A DNA stretch of 64,000 nt from Okeania sp. SIO2B3 (GTDB taxonomy: Bacteria; Cyanobacteriota; Cyanobacteriia; Cyanobacteriales; Microcoleaceae), in the NCBI RefSeq assembly GCF_010672525.1, contig NZ_JAAHGH010000001.1, forward strand, positions 259,097 through 323,096, written 5' to 3'. Under the pieces are notes generated by a model. The model saw only the letters and a list, made by a program, of their open reading frames with translations, ran no database searches and was not told where the DNA came from. Positions within the stretch are counted from its first letter, which is position 1, and every line of letters starts with the position of its first letter. Both the position numbers and the translations under genes were made by a program. Of this stretch, positions 8,299 through 15,537 are shown piece by piece.

Positions 8299-8676
8299 AT
8301 GTGTAAGTCAGTAAAAGCTATTGCGATTCAACTTTTTATTGAGAAGATGTTTCCTGTAGACCTTAATTTTATTAGATGGGAACTGGAATGCTTGAATATT
8401 GTTGAAGAAGGAGATATTTGCCGAATTTTAATTAACTGTAAGATTTCTGAATCATTTCTCAATATCTTCAATATATTTATATTGAAGAGAATAAATGTTT
8501 TCAAATTTCCTTGTCTTAATTTCAAATTTATTGTACACAAGGATAAAGCTGTTACTGATGCCACTTTAGATATTTATTGTTATGTGTTTTATTATTTAAA
8601 TTTAATCGACCTTCAAAGATTAAAACTTTTATTCAATAAATGGTTAAAAGATAAAGCTAAGATTCAAATTCCGTAG
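8299..8676 (+). CDS. Hypothetical protein between repeat copies
   Basis: 125 aa from ATG 8299 (MCKSVKAIAIQLFIEKMFPV). Rich in Ile, Leu, Phe and Lys, with several Cys; no signal peptide or clear membrane span. No family recognised. It is the only frame in the stretch between the third and fourth copies of the 207-bp repeat, so the repeats may have captured or flanked it. Coding status is moderate because the sequence is very AT-rich. Confidence 0.4.
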   Translation: MCKSVKAIAIQLFIEKMFPVDLNFIRWELECLNIVEEGDICRILINCKISESFLNIFNIFILKRINVFKFPCLNFKFIVHKDKAVTDATLDIYCYVFYYLNLIDLQRLKLLFNKWLKDKAKIQIP

Positions 8677-8793
8677 AGATAAGCTCCCCCATTTTGCGGT
8701 CGGGGAAAGGATATTATGCTACTTGCGAGTTTATAATAGACTTGTCGCTTTATAACTTTAAAAAGTTTCAAAACTATTGATGAATAAAAGGTT

Positions 8794-8882
8794 CTAGTTT
8801 TTGAAAACCCAATAGAGGGTTAGGGAGACAGTCCCCCTGACTTTTGAGTACTAAGAGCACTAATTAAATTAACAGCAGCTAT
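8794..8882. repeat. Diverged fourth copy of the 207-bp repeat unit
   Basis: It keeps CTAGTTTTTGAAAAC, the stem GTTAGGGAGACAGTCCCCC, and the tail TGAGTACTAAGAGCACTA. The stem is imperfect. The remaining bases of the 8677-9016 gap show nothing further that I can identify. Confidence 0.65.
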
Positions 8883-9016
8883 TATTTTTATTTTCCTGCT
8901 ACAGATGTATCGATAAAAGTGCGAAAGTATTAAGAACAAAAGCTTTGATTTAGCAAGGCTTCTGTCCGTTATACAGCTCCGGAGTTTCTTCACGGTGTAT
9001 ATGTATCAATCAAAAG

Positions 9017-9598
9017 TCAATTTTTCCTTTGACCTTCGTTGTTCGAGGTATTGATAACTCGATGCCGATTCCGGAACCAAACTGATTTGTTGACTCCTAT
9101 GAGTTGGCAAGCTTCTTTTACGGATTTGCCCTGTTCTATAAACAGAGCGATCGCCTGGAGTTTATCTAAGTTCACAGGTTTTCTTCCGCCCCACTTTTTC
9201 CCGGATGCCTTAGCAGCAGCTATTCCAGCCATTTGATTTTCAAGAATAATTTCTCTCTCAAACTCTGCAATTGAGCCTAATATCCCAAAAATCAATCTTC
9301 CCATCGCTGAATTTGTGTCTATACCTTCAGTGTGGGATTCAAACGTAATTTTTCTATCTCTCAGTTCTTGGAGAATTTCCAATAACCCGGCTGTAGATCT
9401 TCCAAGTCTACTAAGCTTCCAAACTTTCAAAGTATCTCCAGTTTTTAAAAACTTTAAGCATTCTTTGAGTTGTGGCCTTTCGTTGTCTTTGCCTGATTGT
9501 TTGTCAGTGAAGATTTTGCCGCAGTCTTTAAGTGATTCCAACTGTAGGTCTAGATTTTGATTCTCGCTGCTAACCCTGGCATATCCAATTTTGGCCAT
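9017..9598 (-). CDS. Serine recombinase (resolvase/invertase family)
   Basis: 193 aa from ATG 9598. The N-terminal catalytic domain (about 1-135) shows the nucleophile motif YARVSSENQ, the LSRLGRS motif, and GSIAEFEREIILEN leading into the long E-helix. A C-terminal helix-turn-helix (about 140-185, GKSVKEACQLIGVNKSVWF) binds DNA. Size and layout fit small resolvases/invertases of the Hin/Tn3 group rather than large serine integrases. Twin inverted repeats right upstream (9617-9678) are good candidates for its crossover or operator sites. It would resolve multimers or invert a segment of the element. Confidence 0.9.
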   Translation of the reverse strand: MAKIGYARVSSENQNLDLQLESLKDCGKIFTDKQSGKDNERPQLKECLKFLKTGDTLKVWKLSRLGRSTAGLLEILQELRDRKITFESHTEGIDTNSAMGRLIFGILGSIAEFEREIILENQMAGIAAAKASGKKWGGRKPVNLDKLQAIALFIEQGKSVKEACQLIGVNKSVWFRNRHRVINTSNNEGQRKN

Positions 9599-9616
9599 GT
9601 GTAAACCAATATTTTT

Positions 9617-9678
9617 GGGGTAAATTTTTCTACCCCATTGAAGGGGGGTTTTAGTTATAGGGGTAAATTTTCTACCCC
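9617..9678. promoter_or_regulatory. Twin inverted repeats upstream of resolvase
   Basis: GGGGTAAATTTTTCTACCCC at 9617-9636 and GGGGTAAATTTTCTACCCC at 9660-9678, centres about 42 bp apart. Both are near-palindromic. They sit in the resolvase promoter region, which fits res-type subsites or an autoregulatory operator. Confidence 0.6.
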
Positions 9679-9811
9679 ATTTGAGTGTTTGACGCTACTT
9701 CTAACAAAGCAGTCGCTATGAAGTACACTTCAAAGAGACTATATTTATATAACGAGATTTGAGGGCTTTTAGTAGTCTCTAAATACGGTCGTTTTTGTTA
9801 ATTGCAAAAAA

Positions 9812-9973
9812 GTGGGCATTCCCTATGGACTAAGGGCAGTACAAATATACCCACTAACCAATCTCCACCAGGGTCTCCTAAATACTGATAGCCGCCAGAG
9901 ATTCCTGTGAAGCCCCGGCGGTCAATCTACATTAGGGAGCATCACATTTGAAATTCTAACAAATTTCTTTTTT
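9812..9973 (+). ncRNA. Candidate structured RNA with terminator
   Basis: A nested hairpin (GTGGG 9812-9816 with CCCAC 9850-9854, inner CCCT/AGGG), a second stem (CCGCC 9892-9896 with GGCGG 9917-9921), and a terminator-like stem GAAATT/AATTTC with six T bases (9950-9973) follow each other on the plus strand in a 490-bp gene-free gap. No RNA family is recognised; a promoter was not located with confidence. It could be an antisense or regulatory RNA of the element. Confidence 0.35.
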
Positions 9974-10086
9974 GTCTTGGATACCCCTGGTTGGTTGGGG
10001 GATTGGGTTTTTAGTTTTAAGTGAATTAAAAAAAATAAAAATAAATTTTATCTGCCTTCACCAAGACTCAAAAATTCAATTAAATA

Positions 10087-11136
10087 TCAGCAATCATAAT
10101 TATTCCTTATCCCCCGGCCATTTCTTAAAATCGATAAGCTAGACTTATGAATAAAGTACTCGTGATTGGACACAAACCTCCTACTCCCCTCAGCCTTCTG
10201 GATTGAATAGCAACCCAATCCTTTTTCTGATAAAAGTCGCGATCGCCTAAATTTAACCTTCCTTAGTTGAACACTAGGCTCGTAAATGTTGGGCTTGCTT
10301 TCAAACCACCTCCCCTCTTTGTTTCTCCAGTATTTACCGTTTAACTCTGGGTAATCCTCCCCAGACAATGACGCTACATCTAGTGCTTTCCCATGGTAGC
10401 GATTCAATCTTTGATTAATATGGATGGATTGCAAAGGGGCACATTTTTTGAAATCCCTGATAGGACTTCCATCACATCTATAGTTATTAGAAAGATGACG
10501 CTGGACCGTCTTGGCACAAACACCCCGACGGTCTGCGACTCCTTGATGACTGGCCCCATAACTCAGGAATCCTTCTGAGACTCCTAACTGACAGCCAGAG
10601 CGCCAAAGTACCCGCGCCATTTTTGTCGCAGGGATGATTTTCTCTGGTTGTAAGGGCTTTGGGGCTAGCTTCTTGGCTTTTAAGACTTTCTTGATAAGTA
10701 ATTTTTCCTGGATTTTGGCGATCGCTTCACAATGAGCTGCAAATCTTGATTGTTTTTGAAGGGACTGAAGTTCTATTTCAGTGGAAAGTATTGTTAGTCG
10801 GTGGTTTGAAAAATCATCTAGACTAATTTCTGCTACGGGGCCAAAGTCTGTAAGGTTGGCTTGAGATGCTAATCGATGACTAGAGGTATAAAATAATTTG
10901 ACCCATGCTCCCATCCCTAATATTTGATTTGTGTCGTAATATCGCCACAGTCCCATTTTTTTACCTTCGCATAGCCAGCCTTTGAGAGTTTGGACTGCGA
11001 AATTAAGCGATCGCGCAGCACTTTCCAAGCTAAAGATTGCTTGGCCACTACCTCTTTCGTCTATATGTCTGGCATAGAGCCATAGAGCTAGCGGGTTTTT
11101 GTAGTGATGGAATAGTCGGGATGGGAATAGTATCAT
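10087..11136 (-). CDS. Winged-helix replication-initiator-like protein
   Basis: 349 aa from ATG 11136. The first 80 residues look like a helix-turn-helix (ESAARSLNFAVQTLKGWL), as in plasmid or phage initiators that read whether a short helix fits the DNA groove. A second helix-turn-helix-like region (HQGVADRRGVCAKTVQRHL) lies around residues 215-235, followed by a basic tail rich in Arg/Lys. It is highly basic overall. No catalytic motif is visible. The two DNA-binding regions and neighbours (resolvase, RHH regulator) suggest a replication or partition role, but a transcription regulator is equally possible. Confidence 0.45.
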   Translation of the reverse strand: MILFPSRLFHHYKNPLALWLYARHIDERGSGQAIFSLESAARSLNFAVQTLKGWLCEGKKMGLWRYYDTNQILGMGAWVKLFYTSSHRLASQANLTDFGPVAEISLDDFSNHRLTILSTEIELQSLQKQSRFAAHCEAIAKIQEKLLIKKVLKAKKLAPKPLQPEKIIPATKMARVLWRSGCQLGVSEGFLSYGASHQGVADRRGVCAKTVQRHLSNNYRCDGSPIRDFKKCAPLQSIHINQRLNRYHGKALDVASLSGEDYPELNGKYWRNKEGRWFESKPNIYEPSVQLRKVKFRRSRLLSEKGLGCYSIQKAEGSRRFVSNHEYFIHKSSLSILRNGRGIRNNYDC

Positions 11137-11145
11137 GAGTATTTT

Positions 11146-11167
11146 GTTAGGGAGATATCTCCCTAAC
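11146..11167. repeat. Perfect 22-bp palindrome of the GTTAGGGAGA family
   Basis: GTTAGGGAGAT reads as its own reverse complement into ATCTCCCTAAC. The same arm sequence occurs at 7700, 7908, 8115 and 8819, and half a copy at about 6950. Here it lies between the 92-aa and 349-aa minus-strand genes and could terminate or protect the transcript. Confidence 0.7.
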
Positions 11168-11176
11168 TCTGAGGGG

Positions 11177-11455
11177 TTAAACTTTGCCTAAATATTTACT
11201 TCGTGTAACTATTTCGGTCTTTTCTGTGGGACTTGAGACCACCTCTTTCCTTCTTTCGTATAAGTAGGGATGGCCTTTTATATACTTGATTTCTGTCCAA
11301 CGGGACTTGCATTTGTCTGAAGTGCTGGAAGTTGCGATCGCAGCTTCTGGTTGAGGCTCCAGCAGCAAGTCTTTGAGGGAGATTATCAATAATTCTATTT
11401 CTGGTTTTGACAAGCTTCTTGTTAATAATTTGATTTTTTCTAGGTTTTTATTCAC
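11177..11455 (-). CDS. Small hypothetical protein
   Basis: 92 aa from ATG 11455. A helical N-terminus (KIKLLTRSLSKPEIELLIIS) is followed by a linker and a basic C-terminal part with HPYLYERRKEV and RSKYLGKV; the YLG-K end is a common ending of short basic proteins on cyanobacterial mobile DNA, in my recollection. No named domain is recognised. It precedes the initiator-like gene on the same strand and may be co-transcribed with it. Confidence 0.5.
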   Translation of the reverse strand: MNKNLEKIKLLTRSLSKPEIELLIISLKDLLLEPQPEAAIATSSTSDKCKSRWTEIKYIKGHPYLYERRKEVVSSPTEKTEIVTRSKYLGKV

Positions 11456-11522
11456 TAGTTAATACCTTGTTTTTGTGGGTTAATATTTGTGGAATTGAGG
11501 CTTCTAATAACCACTCGAATAA

Positions 11523-11972
11523 CTACTCAAATAAAGCTTTTTCTGCTTTTACTCGTAGGACGAAAAGTCCCATCGCTAAAGAGTTTTGGTCGAAGTCATC
11601 TGATGAGATTACCTGGGCTATGATTTCATTTATATGCCTAGTAATTATTGACCCTAAAATGTATTCGTACTTTTCAAGGGGAGGAAGATTTATTTCTTTT
11701 GTTTCTTCTCTTAATCCCATTATTTTTGTGATAGGCCTATAATCTTTGGTAATTTTTGTAAAGGCTATAATATGAATATCTTTTTGATTTACTTTTGCTG
11801 AATGAGCGCTGTAAAAGGTAGGTTTAAATCCTATAGTTTTATAAAATCCATCATTGGTATTAGGCACTAATCCTGACTGGCTTTTGAACCTAATAAGTTC
11901 GATTATTTCTTCGTGCCAAAATATTAGATTTCCTAAACTTTTTATTGAGATTAAATCTTTTTCGATTCCCAT
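11523..11972 (-). CDS. Hypothetical protein in minus-strand accessory operon
   Basis: 149 aa from ATG 11972 (MGIEKDLISIKSLGNLIFWH). Soluble, mixed alpha/beta, no motif recognised. It lies 36 bp downstream of the 169-aa gene. Together with that gene and the paralogous 118-aa and 110-aa genes it forms a minus-strand cluster, read away from the RHH regulator. Function unknown. Confidence 0.5.
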   Translation of the reverse strand: MGIEKDLISIKSLGNLIFWHEEIIELIRFKSQSGLVPNTNDGFYKTIGFKPTFYSAHSAKVNQKDIHIIAFTKITKDYRPITKIMGLREETKEINLPPLEKYEYILGSIITRHINEIIAQVISSDDFDQNSLAMGLFVLRVKAEKALFE

Positions 11973-12008
11973 ATTGTTTCTAATGGTTGTGTTGGAACAG
12001 CTAGGAGG

Positions 12009-12518
12009 TTAAATATCAAAAACTTTTTCAAGAATGGTTGAGGCTGAGTTGGATAAGTCGGATTGTAATCCTTTCATATATCTCTCTATTTCTTCCTTGG
12101 CTTGATTATAATTTTTCTCAGATATTTTCTCGGTTTCTTTGAATATGTATTTAGACAACCTTCCTACTGAGACATTATGTAGTCTACAAAATGATTCGCC
12201 GAGCTTATTATCTACTTTTGAGACGAATCTAGCAGTAAATTTTATGTCTATATTGGCCTCGCAAACATATTTATCCCCTCTCTTCTTGATAGTTCTGTTT
12301 GTTGTGTTCAACAAATTAATAGAGCAAATAACATACCCAAAGAACTTTTTTCTAAGCCGAACCTCTGTCATTTGTGTACATAAAGCTTGTTCTACTTCTT
12401 TGATATAAACATCTGGTATTTGTTTGAAAAAATGTTTAGGCATCTGCCCAAAAAATCTATGTTCTACTGATACTTGGTTTTGCCAATTTAGGGCTTTTAA
12501 TTGATTTAATATGCTCAT
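12009..12518 (-). CDS. Hypothetical protein in minus-strand accessory operon
   Basis: 169 aa from ATG 12518 (MSILNQLKALNWQNQVSVEH). Basic, with a beta-rich core and a C-terminal helical stretch (about 120-165, KETEKISEKNYNQAKEEIE) likely forming a coiled coil. No family recognised. It follows the 118-aa gene by 24 bp. Confidence 0.5.
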   Translation of the reverse strand: MSILNQLKALNWQNQVSVEHRFFGQMPKHFFKQIPDVYIKEVEQALCTQMTEVRLRKKFFGYVICSINLLNTTNRTIKKRGDKYVCEANIDIKFTARFVSKVDNKLGESFCRLHNVSVGRLSKYIFKETEKISEKNYNQAKEEIERYMKGLQSDLSNSASTILEKVFDI

Positions 12519-12542
12519 CTGTTTGCTTAAGGAATCAAGGTT

Positions 12543-12899
12543 CTATTTATCGCGTAATTTTTCTCTCTCTTGCTCTGCTATTCTGTTGAACGCCTTTGTA
12601 TCACCAACTGCTATTTGTGCCATTCTTTCTATTGAGAATTCGTCCAGTAAGTCTATTTCTTTAGTCCTTTCCTTATAGAGTATTTTGAATAGTTCAAATA
12701 CTTGTCTTCGTTCTTCTTCCTCTGCTGCTGCTTTTTTGGCAGCCTGTGTTGGAAGCACAATGCCTCCTAAAATGCTTACAAAGTTGTCAAAGTTGTTAAC
12801 TATTAACCTACTAATTTCTGATGAGTCAATAGCTTTTTGTATAGCTTTAGCTATGGCGCTTTCTACTTTAAAAGTGTATGGTTTGATTTTAATTTTCAT
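12543..12899 (-). CDS. Paralogous small protein 2 of a pair
   Basis: 118 aa from ATG 12899, overlapping the upstream gene by four bases (ATGA). It shares with the 110-aa neighbour the core VFELFKILYKERTKEIDLLD (neighbour: IFEVFKIIFKEKYECSEVDL), so the two arose by tandem duplication. The N-terminal half has an Ala/Glu-rich helix. No family recognised; heteromer formation by the pair is plausible. Confidence 0.55.
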   Translation of the reverse strand: MKIKIKPYTFKVESAIAKAIQKAIDSSEISRLIVNNFDNFVSILGGIVLPTQAAKKAAAEEEERRQVFELFKILYKERTKEIDLLDEFSIERMAQIAVGDTKAFNRIAEQEREKLRDK

Positions 12900-13228
12900 T
12901 TGTTGTTTGTTCCTTGCTCTATCTCATTTGACATTTCTTCCTCGAAGCGATCGACAACTCTAATAGCTTGTTTTGTCATCCACCCAACAGCATATTCTAG
13001 GTCTACTTCAGAACATTCATATTTTTCTTTAAAGATGATTTTAAACACCTCAAATATTCTATGTTCTCTGCCGTTTAGGTTGGTGTCTATTCCGCTTTTA
13101 ACACCTTCCGATACGGCGTTTTTTACTCCCGTAATTTCGTATTCTAGTCCGCTGCAAATTCCTCCTTCAATGGCTTCTTTTATTCCATCGACTGAGTGTT
13201 GGGGTAGTTCTATTTCTATTCGTTCCAT
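12896..13228 (-). CDS. Paralogous small protein 1 of a pair
   Basis: 110 aa from ATG 13228 (MERIEIELPQHSVDGIKEAI). Acidic, helical; the core IFEVFKIIFKEKYECSEVDL matches the downstream 118-aa protein. The N-terminus repeats a short Gly-Ile-x-x-Ala/Val theme (GIKEAIEGGI, GVKNAVSEGV). It is the first gene of a four-gene minus-strand cluster, just below the terminator of the RHH gene, so it likely has its own promoter in 13229-13265. Function unknown. Confidence 0.55.
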   Translation of the reverse strand: MERIEIELPQHSVDGIKEAIEGGICSGLEYEITGVKNAVSEGVKSGIDTNLNGREHRIFEVFKIIFKEKYECSEVDLEYAVGWMTKQAIRVVDRFEEEMSNEIEQGTNNK

Positions 13229-13265
13229 TTGATTAATTGTTGATTAATTGAGTCATTTTTCCATG

Positions 13266-13296
13266 AAAAAATCCGACGGTATTAACTACCGTCGGA
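13266..13296 (-). terminator. Rho-independent terminator of the RHH gene
   Basis: Minus-strand stem TCCGACGGTA/TACCGTCGGA with a five-base loop, followed by six T bases, starting four bases after the stop codon at 13300. It closes the transcript of the RHH and coiled-coil frames and supports both belonging to one gene. Confidence 0.85.
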
Positions 13297-13299
13297 CTT

Positions 13300-13485
13300 T
13301 TATTCTTCTTCGGTGTGATGCTGGGGCGACCCTAATACTTCTTGTTCTAGTGCAACAAGTCTTTCTTCAAATATTTGAGTGAACTGTTTGTTTTCGTCTA
13401 GCCTTTGTTCAAGTCTGCCACGATGCGCCCCTACATATTCATAGAAAGCCTCTTTTAACAGTTCCAACTGGCTCGCTAGTTTTTT
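13300..13485 (-). CDS. Coiled-coil extension read by likely -1 frameshift
   Basis: In the -1 frame from the slippery site the reading continues LASQLELLKEAFYEYVGAHR and then an acidic coiled coil (DENKQFTQIFEERLVALEQE) to the stop at 13300. It lacks a convincing own ATG; a TTG within QLELLKEAF is the only weak option, although the AAGGAGG before the ATG of EAMLKN could also serve internal initiation in the other frame. The codon pattern and residue bias are protein-like only after the slip site, not before it. Fusion to the RHH domain by frameshift is the simplest reading; a sequencing indel is the alternative. Confidence 0.55.
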   Translation of the reverse strand, partial: KKLASQLELLKEAFYEYVGAHRGRLEQRLDENKQFTQIFEERLVALEQEVLGSPQHHTEEE

Positions 13486-13670
13486 AGCATGGCCTCCTTC
13501 TCTGTTAATGGTGATGGATTTACTTTTTCCCTGACCAACCGTTCCAGCATTTCGCTCCGACTGACCTGCTCCTCCTTCCTTAGTTTGTCCAGGTAGCTCA
13601 TCGCTGTCTTGGTCAGGGACACACCTGTCTTTACCTTGAGTTCTCCGTACTTCTGATGCTCTGTTTTCAT
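13476..13670 (-). CDS. Ribbon-helix-helix DNA-binding regulator
   Basis: 64 aa from ATG 13670, with ribosome site GAGGA. The sequence ELKVKTGVSLTKTAMSYLDK, then LRKEEQVSRSEMLERLVREK, fits the ribbon-helix-helix fold of CopG/ParG type. The frame ends in a TAG preceded directly by A AAA AAC, a -1 slippery heptamer (13479-13485), with AAGGAGG seven bases before it and a possible stem behind it. A -1 shift would add 59 residues of coiled coil and give 123 aa. Operators TACCATG repeats lie upstream (13755-13795). Likely an autoregulating partition or copy-control regulator of the element. Confidence 0.7.
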   Translation of the reverse strand: MKTEHQKYGELKVKTGVSLTKTAMSYLDKLRKEEQVSRSEMLERLVREKVNPSPLTEKEAMLKN

Positions 13671-13754
13671 TTCCTCTATTGGTTTTGATACTCATTGTAA
13701 CACCATCCATGCTTTGTAACACCATTTATACTTTTGACACTAGAGTTATTGAGT

Positions 13755-13795
13755 TACCATGTTGACATGGTATATTTATTGAGTTACCATGTCAA
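13755..13795. promoter_or_regulatory. Operator repeats between divergent RHH gene and main operon
   Basis: Half-sites TACCATG (13755-13761), CATGGTA (13766-13772) and TACCATG (13785-13791); TTGACATGGTA at 13762-13772 is the exact inverse of TACCATGTCAA at 13785-13795. ATTGAGTTACCATGT occurs twice directly. Such multiple short half-sites suit a ribbon-helix-helix repressor acting on both the minus-strand RHH gene and the plus-strand operon at 13967. The rest of the 13726-13966 gap holds a stem GGGGCT/AGCCCC at 13924-13949 in the presumed leader. Confidence 0.65.
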
Positions 13796-13966
13796 TCATA
13801 AGCCAAAGAAAAGGGGGAAGTTAACAGGAGAATCTAACCAACAAAAGCATGACATAACGACTCCTTGGTCGTTCAAGCTGACTTAAAAATTTCTAAATTA
13901 CTTAATTTATATCCATCTGCCAGGGGCTTACTTCTTGCCAAGTCAGCCCCTTACCTATAAAACAAA

Positions 13967-14215
13967 ATGTTGCCTTGCCAAGTTAAGCAATACTTTCTAT
14001 TAATCCAAAGTGCTGGAATAAGAACGGCCAACCGATACCGCAAATTAGTTGAATCGGCCACTTATCGCGATCGCAAAAATCCTCTGAGGCCAACTAAGAG
14101 GCGATCGCGCAAAGCTAGAAAGGCCATTTATGAAAAACGGTTTAGGGACAAAAAAAGGCGACGCCAATTTGATGATTACCGAAACAAACGTCCAGATTGT
14201 AAAAAGAGGTATTAA
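13967..14215 (+). CDS. Small highly basic protein, first gene of main operon
   Basis: 82 aa from ATG 13967. Nearly a third of the residues are Arg or Lys (RPTKRRSRKARKAIYEKRFR), so nucleic-acid binding is likely. Its stop overlaps the next start by one base (TAATG). No ribosome site is clear, and a GGGGCT/AGCCCC stem precedes it. No family recognised. Confidence 0.5.
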   Translation: MLPCQVKQYFLLIQSAGIRTANRYRKLVESATYRDRKNPLRPTKRRSRKARKAIYEKRFRDKKRRRQFDDYRNKRPDCKKRY

Positions 14216-14541
14216 TGACTGAAACAGAAACTGATTACTTAATATCCAAAATCAAAAAAGAACTGCCAAAAATTCTTAAAGATGAGACCCTTAGCGTGAA
14301 TATTTCCAGTCCTTTCTTTGCAGAAGTGATGGGAGAACACATCAGACAGGCAATTCACGAAAACAAAGCCAATTTACATCATCTTATAGTTGATATTTAC
14401 AAAGAATTGGTTATAAAAATTTGGCAGTCTGAGCAAGACTTAACATCCGAGGAAATCAAAATTCAATTACAACGTGCTTTTCGGTTTAGCCAGTTAACCG
14501 TTGAGGTTTGTCAAGAAAGTTTTAATTCATTAGGAGTTTGA
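14215..14541 (+). CDS. Hypothetical helical protein
   Basis: 108 aa from ATG 14215, coupled to the upstream gene (TAATG). All-alpha, soluble (KIKKELPKILKDETLSVNIS, HHLIVDIYKELVIKIW). No family recognised. Next gene begins three bases after its stop. Confidence 0.5.
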   Translation: MTETETDYLISKIKKELPKILKDETLSVNISSPFFAEVMGEHIRQAIHENKANLHHLIVDIYKELVIKIWQSEQDLTSEEIKIQLQRAFRFSQLTVEVCQESFNSLGV

Positions 14542-14544
14542 ATA

Positions 14545-15537
14545 ATGGTAACAGCAGTACAACAACAATTATTTGACATAGCAACATTTGTCCACAAATC
14601 AGAGACAGAATTTGTGGAGAAGCGTCCCCATTTAGGGAAAGTTATTGAATTCAAGGCTGAGACTGGACCTAAGCAGTTATCAATGGAAGAGTTTTTGAGT
14701 TCTTTGCCTAAAACAGAGTTGACGGAAAAACGTCGCACTCAATGTCGAGTTCCGGTTGTTAAATCTAACCCTCGACGTAAACAGTTATCGCGGGAAGAGT
14801 TTCTGAATTCTTTACCTAAAACAAAATTGACAGAAAAATGTCGCACTCAAACTCAGGTTGTTGAACCTAAGCCTCAGCCTGTCCAGTCATTGGAATTATT
14901 AGAAAAGTGCTATACTAATTCCCCATCACTAACTCCTAAACCACGAAAAATTCATAAAATTCAGTGGTATCGAAAATTCTTTTGGCGCAAGCAAATTCCT
15001 ATTGAAAAAATCCGGGAATGGGGCGGTGGCGACTGTAGGCGCAAAGACACATATATCAAGGCTTACGCTTTTTATCTGGACGTAGTTACAGCTCCCCCTG
15101 TGGAAAACTTCAAACCACCTTTCCCTAAACCACCCGCACCACCAATTCCTACTGAACCTGATGAGAATCTTGACGAACCAGAAACAGAAACTTTACCAGG
15201 TAAATTCAAGAAAGGCGATCGTATCTACTGCCTGGAGCATGAAAATTTCGGAGAAGTTTCCGGGGTAAGCTTGGATGGCGCTGTTGGCGTCGTTTTGAGT
15301 GATGGACGACGAATGTCTGGATTAAATCCAGACCTGCTCGAACCCGAACATTACCACCGGAATGCTTCAGTGGGCGATACGATTAAAATTATTTCTGGTG
15401 TTGGTTTGGCAGGCGATCGCCACGGGCAAATAGTTGAAGTAACTAGAATTAACCAATGCGGTGTCTTTTACAACTTTGAGGGCAAAGAATATTGGGAGCA
15501 GGAAAGTGGTTATATGAAAGTGGGGGTTGACTGGTGA
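14545..15537 (+). CDS. Repeat-containing protein with SH3-like C-terminus
   Basis: 330 aa from ATG 14545. Residues about 45-70 and 75-105 are an internal repeat (KQLSMEEFLSSLPKTELTEK and KQLSREEFLNSLPKTKLTEK), probably short linear binding motifs. A proline-rich linker (PPFPKPPAPPIPTEP) leads to two SH3/KOW-like beta units (GKFKKGDRIYCLEHENFGEV and SVGDTIKIISGVGLAGDRHG). It ends in a GTGA overlap with the next gene. Such proteins often act as scaffolds; no exact family is recognised. Confidence 0.55.
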   Translation: MVTAVQQQLFDIATFVHKSETEFVEKRPHLGKVIEFKAETGPKQLSMEEFLSSLPKTELTEKRRTQCRVPVVKSNPRRKQLSREEFLNSLPKTKLTEKCRTQTQVVEPKPQPVQSLELLEKCYTNSPSLTPKPRKIHKIQWYRKFFWRKQIPIEKIREWGGGDCRRKDTYIKAYAFYLDVVTAPPVENFKPPFPKPPAPPIPTEPDENLDEPETETLPGKFKKGDRIYCLEHENFGEVSGVSLDGAVGVVLSDGRRMSGLNPDLLEPEHYHRNASVGDTIKIISGVGLAGDRHGQIVEVTRINQCGVFYNFEGKEYWEQESGYMKVGVDW

